A stretch of 9,663 nt of DNA from Lachnospiraceae bacterium. Lineage in GTDB: Bacteria; Bacillota; Clostridia; Lachnospirales; Lachnospiraceae. The DNA lies in assembly GCA_017420605.1 (NCBI GenBank), contig JAFOIS010000063.1, positions 1 to 9,663 on the forward strand. Direction: 5' to 3'. The notes under the pieces were generated by a model. The model was not told where the DNA came from and did no database searches. It saw nothing but the letters and a program-made list of their open reading frames with translations. Position 1 is the first letter of the stretch, and every line of letters starts with the position of its first letter. Positions 7,078-9,663 of the stretch are shown here, piece by piece. Position numbers and translations under genes: made by a program.

Positions 7078-8487
7078 ATGTACGACAAATATGATTTCGG
7101 ATCGGACAGTTATTATAACCGCACAGATAACACAGCGTCCGGAGCGACCGGAACGCAGGATGCGGCGCCGAAGAAAGCGCCGAAGAAAAAGAACAGCTTT
7201 TTCCGGAAGATCGGTACCTCGATGTGCTGCGCAGCCGTGTTCGGACTCGTTGCTTCCGGCATTTTCTACGGTACGACCACCGCGCTCGGCGCATACGGGA
7301 CCGTGACGGAGAGCACGGCGGAAGCGGGCAGCGCGTCGGCGGACGGGACAAAGACGGCGGATGCAGCGCCGAAGGAAAGCATGGCGAAAGCCGGCGCGGA
7401 CGCCGCGGAAGAGAATCAGGATAACGCCCAGGCGAAGGGTACGCACCTTCTGCATACCGACGGAAGCGCCAACGCGATGAGCGTTGCGGACGTCGCCGAT
7501 ACGGTCATGCCGTCGATGGTCGCCATTACGAACACCAGCATCGAAAAGGTGCAGAATTATTTCTTCTATGGCTACGGCCAGCCGCAGAGCAATGAAAGCG
7601 TCAGCAAGGGCAGCGGCATCATCATCGGCCAGACGGACGAGGAGCTCCTTGTCGCGACGAACGCGCACGTCGTCAACGACGCGGAGACGCTCACGGTCAC
7701 TTTCAACGATGACTCCTCCGCGGAAGGCTACGTCAAAGGCTCCGACACAAAGAACGACCTCGCGGTCGTCGGCGTGAAGCTGAGCGACATTTCCGAAGAG
7801 ACGCTTGCCGTGATCCGCGTGATCACGATCGGGGATTCCGACAGTATCCGGATCGGCGAGCAGGTCGTTGCGATCGGCAACGCGCTCGGCTACGGCCAGT
7901 CGGTATCGAGCGGATATCTGTCCGCGAAGGACCGTGTGATCGATACGGAGAACGGCGAGACCGAAGGTCTTCTCCAGACCGACGCGGCGATCAACCCCGG
8001 CAACTCCGGCGGCGCGCTGCTCAACATGGCCGGCGAGCTCATCGGTATCAACTCCGCGAAGTACGCCGAGACGAGGGTGGAAGGCATGGGCTTTGCGATC
8101 CCGGTCAATTACGCGATCCCGATCCTCGAGAAAATGATGAACGCCGAAGTCCGTACGCCGGTCGATGAAGCGAACGCTTCCTACCTCGGCATCCGCGGCG
8201 TGGCGATCACGGAAGAGGCTTCGAAGTACTACGGCATGCCGCAGGGCATTTACCTGCAGGAAGTCGTCGAAGGATCTCCGGCGGAAAAGGCCGGCCTCAT
8301 CAAGGGCGACGTGATCACGGCGATCGGTGAAGTCGACGTTGACTCGCAGGAAGCGCTTGCTTCGGAAATGCAGTACTACGCGGCCGGCGACGAAGCGGTC
8401 CTCACCGTATACCGCACGAATGAAAAGGGCGAATACACCGAACGGACGATCACGGTAACGCTCGGCACCCGCCCCGCTGAACAGTAA
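7078..8487 (+). CDS. htrA: Membrane-anchored HtrA/DegP-type serine protease with PDZ domain
   Basis: A 469-residue envelope protease that degrades misfolded exported proteins. Residues 1-45 are a hydrophilic, probably cytosolic, tail. A single hydrophobic segment at about 46-68 serves as a membrane anchor and is not followed by an obvious cleavage site. A low-complexity Ala/Asp/Gly linker (about 75-135) should span the wall. The trypsin-like domain follows, with catalytic triad H197 (TNAH), D227 (TKNDLAVV) and S310 (GNSGG), all intact, and the conserved VVAIGNALG and GFAIPV stretches. One PDZ domain covers about 369-462 (YLGIRG, SPAEKAGLIKGDVI). This architecture is typical of Gram-positive HtrA. 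ATG 7078 has AGGAGGT 7 nt upstream. The gene stands alone; the phased repeats upstream suggest stress-responsive control, but no sensor kinase or regulator is adjacent. Confidence 0.95.
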   Translation: MYDKYDFGSDSYYNRTDNTASGATGTQDAAPKKAPKKKNSFFRKIGTSMCCAAVFGLVASGIFYGTTTALGAYGTVTESTAEAGSASADGTKTADAAPKESMAKAGADAAEENQDNAQAKGTHLLHTDGSANAMSVADVADTVMPSMVAITNTSIEKVQNYFFYGYGQPQSNESVSKGSGIIIGQTDEELLVATNAHVVNDAETLTVTFNDDSSAEGYVKGSDTKNDLAVVGVKLSDISEETLAVIRVITIGDSDSIRIGEQVVAIGNALGYGQSVSSGYLSAKDRVIDTENGETEGLLQTDAAINPGNSGGALLNMAGELIGINSAKYAETRVEGMGFAIPVNYAIPILEKMMNAEVRTPVDEANASYLGIRGVAITEEASKYYGMPQGIYLQEVVEGSPAEKAGLIKGDVITAIGEVDVDSQEALASEMQYYAAGDEAVLTVYRTNEKGEYTERTITVTLGTRPAEQ

Positions 8488-8518
8488 ATTTTAATCCTAT
8501 AACCCTTTAAACAGGACG

Positions 8519-8550
8519 AAAAAAAGCGCGCCTACGGGCACGCTTTTTTT
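8519..8550. terminator. Bidirectional terminator between htrA and the Rrf2 gene
   Basis: The hairpin pairs GCG/CGC (8526-8528 with 8541-8543) and GCC/GGC (8530-8532 with 8537-8539), with one C-A mismatch and a TACG loop closed by C-G, a UNCG-type stable tetraloop in RNA. Seven A precede it and seven T follow it, so it can stop transcripts from both converging genes. Confidence 0.9.
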
Positions 8551-8562
8551 GTGTTCGGAACT

Positions 8563-8994
8563 TCAGATCACGAAATCCAGACCGTCCGGCCTGTTATTCA
8601 TGAGATCCCGGATCGTAAATCCGGAGAGATAAGAACGGATCGTCTGCTCGAGGCCCTGCCAGAGCGGGAGCGTGCGGCAGTCCGCCATACGCGGACACGT
8701 TTTGCCGCCTTCTTCGAGACAGAATACGGGCGCGAGCGTACCTTCCATCAGCACAAGCACTTCATAGACGCCGATGTCTTCCGGTTCCTTCCCGAGCCGG
8801 TAGCCGCCGCCCTTGCCGCGTTCCGCCGTAAGGATCCCTGCCCTTACGAGTTCCTTGACGATGCTTTCCAGATATTTCTCGGAGATGTCCTGGCGTTCGG
8901 CGACTTCCCGGAGCGTGATATTCCCCGGCCCGGCGTGCTCCGCCAGGTCGACCAGAACGCGAAGCGCATACCGTCCGCGCGTCGAGATCATCAT
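8563..8994 (-). CDS. Rrf2-family transcriptional regulator (IscR-like cysteines)
   Basis: A 143-residue DNA-binding regulator of the Rrf2 family. The N-terminal winged helix-turn-helix is clear: STRGRYALRVLVDLAEH, LREVAERQDISEKYLESIVKEL and the wing ERGKGGGYRL (about 59-67). A dimerisation helix region follows. Three cysteines, C92, C100 and C106 (spacing C-x7-C-x5-C), match the place and near-spacing of the [2Fe-2S] ligands of IscR, so an iron-sulfur sensor is likely; this is inference from the pattern. The start is MM at 8994, with GGAGG on the minus strand (9004-9008) 9 nt upstream. Genes for cysteine desulfurase or scaffold protein, which often follow iscR, are not here: the gene converges on htrA and ends at the shared terminator. 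Target genes are unknown. An 11-nt palindrome just upstream may be its own operator. Confidence 0.9.
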   Translation of the reverse strand: MMISTRGRYALRVLVDLAEHAGPGNITLREVAERQDISEKYLESIVKELVRAGILTAERGKGGGYRLGKEPEDIGVYEVLVLMEGTLAPVFCLEEGGKTCPRMADCRTLPLWQGLEQTIRSYLSGFTIRDLMNNRPDGLDFVI

Positions 8995-9008
8995 AACCGA
9001 AAACCTCC

Positions 9009-9019
9009 GAATACAATTC
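9009..9019. promoter_or_regulatory. Palindrome GAATACAATTC, possible Rrf2 operator
   Basis: GAAT and ATTC flank a 3-nt centre directly next to the ribosome binding site of the Rrf2 gene. The part TACAATTC recurs at 9138-9145 over the likely -10 box of the divergent gene. Autoregulation is plausible for the family, but no consensus was matched. Confidence 0.35.
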
Positions 9020-9134
9020 TCATGCCTGCCTGCTTTCCGGGCTTCCCATCCGGGCGGCGCGGCATGGTCTACGGAAAAATCGTAGCACCGGAAGGGCGGA
9101 AAAGCAAGAAGAACTACCCTGCGGCGCGGCGCTG

Positions 9135-9143
9135 TGCTACAAT
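9135..9143 (+). promoter_or_regulatory. Possible extended -10 promoter of the right-edge gene
   Basis: TGC (9135-9137) is directly followed by TACAAT (9138-9143), an extended -10 pattern. No good -35 box is seen at the proper distance. It lies about 65 nt before the ATG at 9209. Confidence 0.42.
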
Positions 9144-9208
9144 TCAGATATACACATCATCATATCGTCCAAAGGTCCGGGATGCCAGGAAAGGTAAGGT
9201 GAAAGGAA

Positions 9209-9663
9209 ATGATACTGTATCACGACGTACCGTCATGTCAGGGTGTGGAAAACGTGCTCCGCAGGGCGAAGCAGCTTGCAGATCTCCGCTATACGCCCGT
9301 CCGGGCGCTGCCGACGGTAGTGAAGGTCCTGTCGGCGAATGACGACGGAGAGGCCAATTACGCGGAACTGCGGAGTCCGGCGCATCTGCCCCTTACCGGC
9401 GTCATTTATTCCTCGGTCCGGCGGACGGAGACCTATGTGGGCTTCAACATTTCTCCGGAGACCTTCCTGACGGCAGTCTCCGATCCGTACAGTGTCGTCT
9501 ATGAAAAACCGATCGAGGGGGTGAACCAGAACGTCCACAATCATTACGGCATCGTCTGCTCCTGCTTTGCCAGCTACTGCATGAATCTGCATTACCGGAC
9601 CGCGTGCCGCTACTGGCCATCGATCCCGGGCGTGCACCTTGTGGATTCTTCGAAGCTCGAGAA
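9209..9663 (+). CDS. Uncharacterised protein, possible papain/NlpC-P60-like cysteine hydrolase (5' part)
   Basis: An open frame starts at ATG 9209, with AAGGTG (9196-9201) 7 nt upstream, and runs off the window after 151 codons without a stop. The codon use matches its neighbours. The protein begins MILYHDVPSCQGVENVLRRA, has no signal peptide or membrane segment in view, and contains LPLTGVIYSSVRRTETYVGF (61-80) followed by NHYGIVCSCFASYCM (111-125) and WPSIPGVHLVDSSKL (136-150). The tyrosine-glycine-x-x-cysteine-serine context resembles the active-site cysteine region of NlpC/P60 or amidase-type cysteine hydrolases, with C117 the candidate nucleophile; the needed histidine would lie beyond the window. 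I do not recognise a named family. A minus-strand frame over the same bases (9233-9637) gives no recognisable protein. Existence of the gene is fairly sure, the function is a guess. Confidence 0.7.
   Translation, partial: MILYHDVPSCQGVENVLRRAKQLADLRYTPVRALPTVVKVLSANDDGEANYAELRSPAHLPLTGVIYSSVRRTETYVGFNISPETFLTAVSDPYSVVYEKPIEGVNQNVHNHYGIVCSCFASYCMNLHYRTACRYWPSIPGVHLVDSSKLE

Noticed and set aside
9069..9085. CTACG/CGTAG hairpin upstream of the right-edge gene
   Set aside because: Only 5 bp with a 7-nt loop and no T-run; too weak to call a terminator or riboswitch.
8551..9342. Plus-strand open frame of 263 codons opposite the Rrf2 gene and beyond
   Set aside because: It covers a clear Rrf2 gene, its regulatory gap and part of the next gene in a wrong frame.

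Overview
The window looks like a chromosomal, mostly housekeeping stretch of a fairly GC-rich Bacillota genome, probably Clostridia and perhaps Lachnospiraceae. The reasons are strong AGGAGG-type ribosome binding sites, a YitT/DUF2179 membrane protein, a HAAS/DUF1700 protein, a membrane-anchored HtrA with a single PDZ domain, and strong use of G/C-ending codons. The taxon is inferred from gene content, not from a search. No phage, transposase, CRISPR or defence genes are visible.

Layout, left to right. (1) 1-1830, plus: the last 609 codons of carB, the large subunit of carbamoyl-phosphate synthase. (2) 1831-2209: a non-coding gap with an elaborately self-complementary block (about 1888-2014), then a clear promoter and a 5' leader that can fold. 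(3) 2210-3926, plus: rpsB and tsf (ribosomal protein S2 and EF-Ts), tightly coupled and closed by a strong terminator. (4) 3976-4147: a tRNA-Arg(ACG) gene with its own promoter and terminator. (5) 4199-5071, plus: a YitT-family membrane protein. (6) 5184-5750, plus: a small HAAS-domain membrane protein with its own promoter and a GTG start. (7) 5802-6827, minus: galE, UDP-glucose 4-epimerase. (8) 6828-7077: a divergent control region with three CACAA elements spaced exactly 22 nt apart. (9) 7078-8487, plus: an HtrA/DegP-type surface protease, ending at a two-way terminator shared with the next gene. (10) 8563-8994, minus: an Rrf2-family regulator with three cysteines spaced like the iron-sulfur ligands of IscR. 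(11) 9209 to the window end, plus: the first 151 codons of an uncharacterised protein, possibly a papain/NlpC-P60-like cysteine hydrolase.

Most genes look like separate transcription units. The exception is rpsB-tsf, where the tsf ribosome binding site lies inside the end of rpsB. Functions cover pyrimidine/arginine precursor synthesis, translation, sugar-nucleotide conversion for the cell surface, envelope protein quality control and redox or iron-sulfur sensing.

I found no convincing new multi-gene system. The items most worth a second look are the structured block after carB, the rpsB leader, the 22-nt phased elements between galE and htrA, the Rrf2 gene with an 11-nt palindrome next to its start, and the truncated protein at the right edge.
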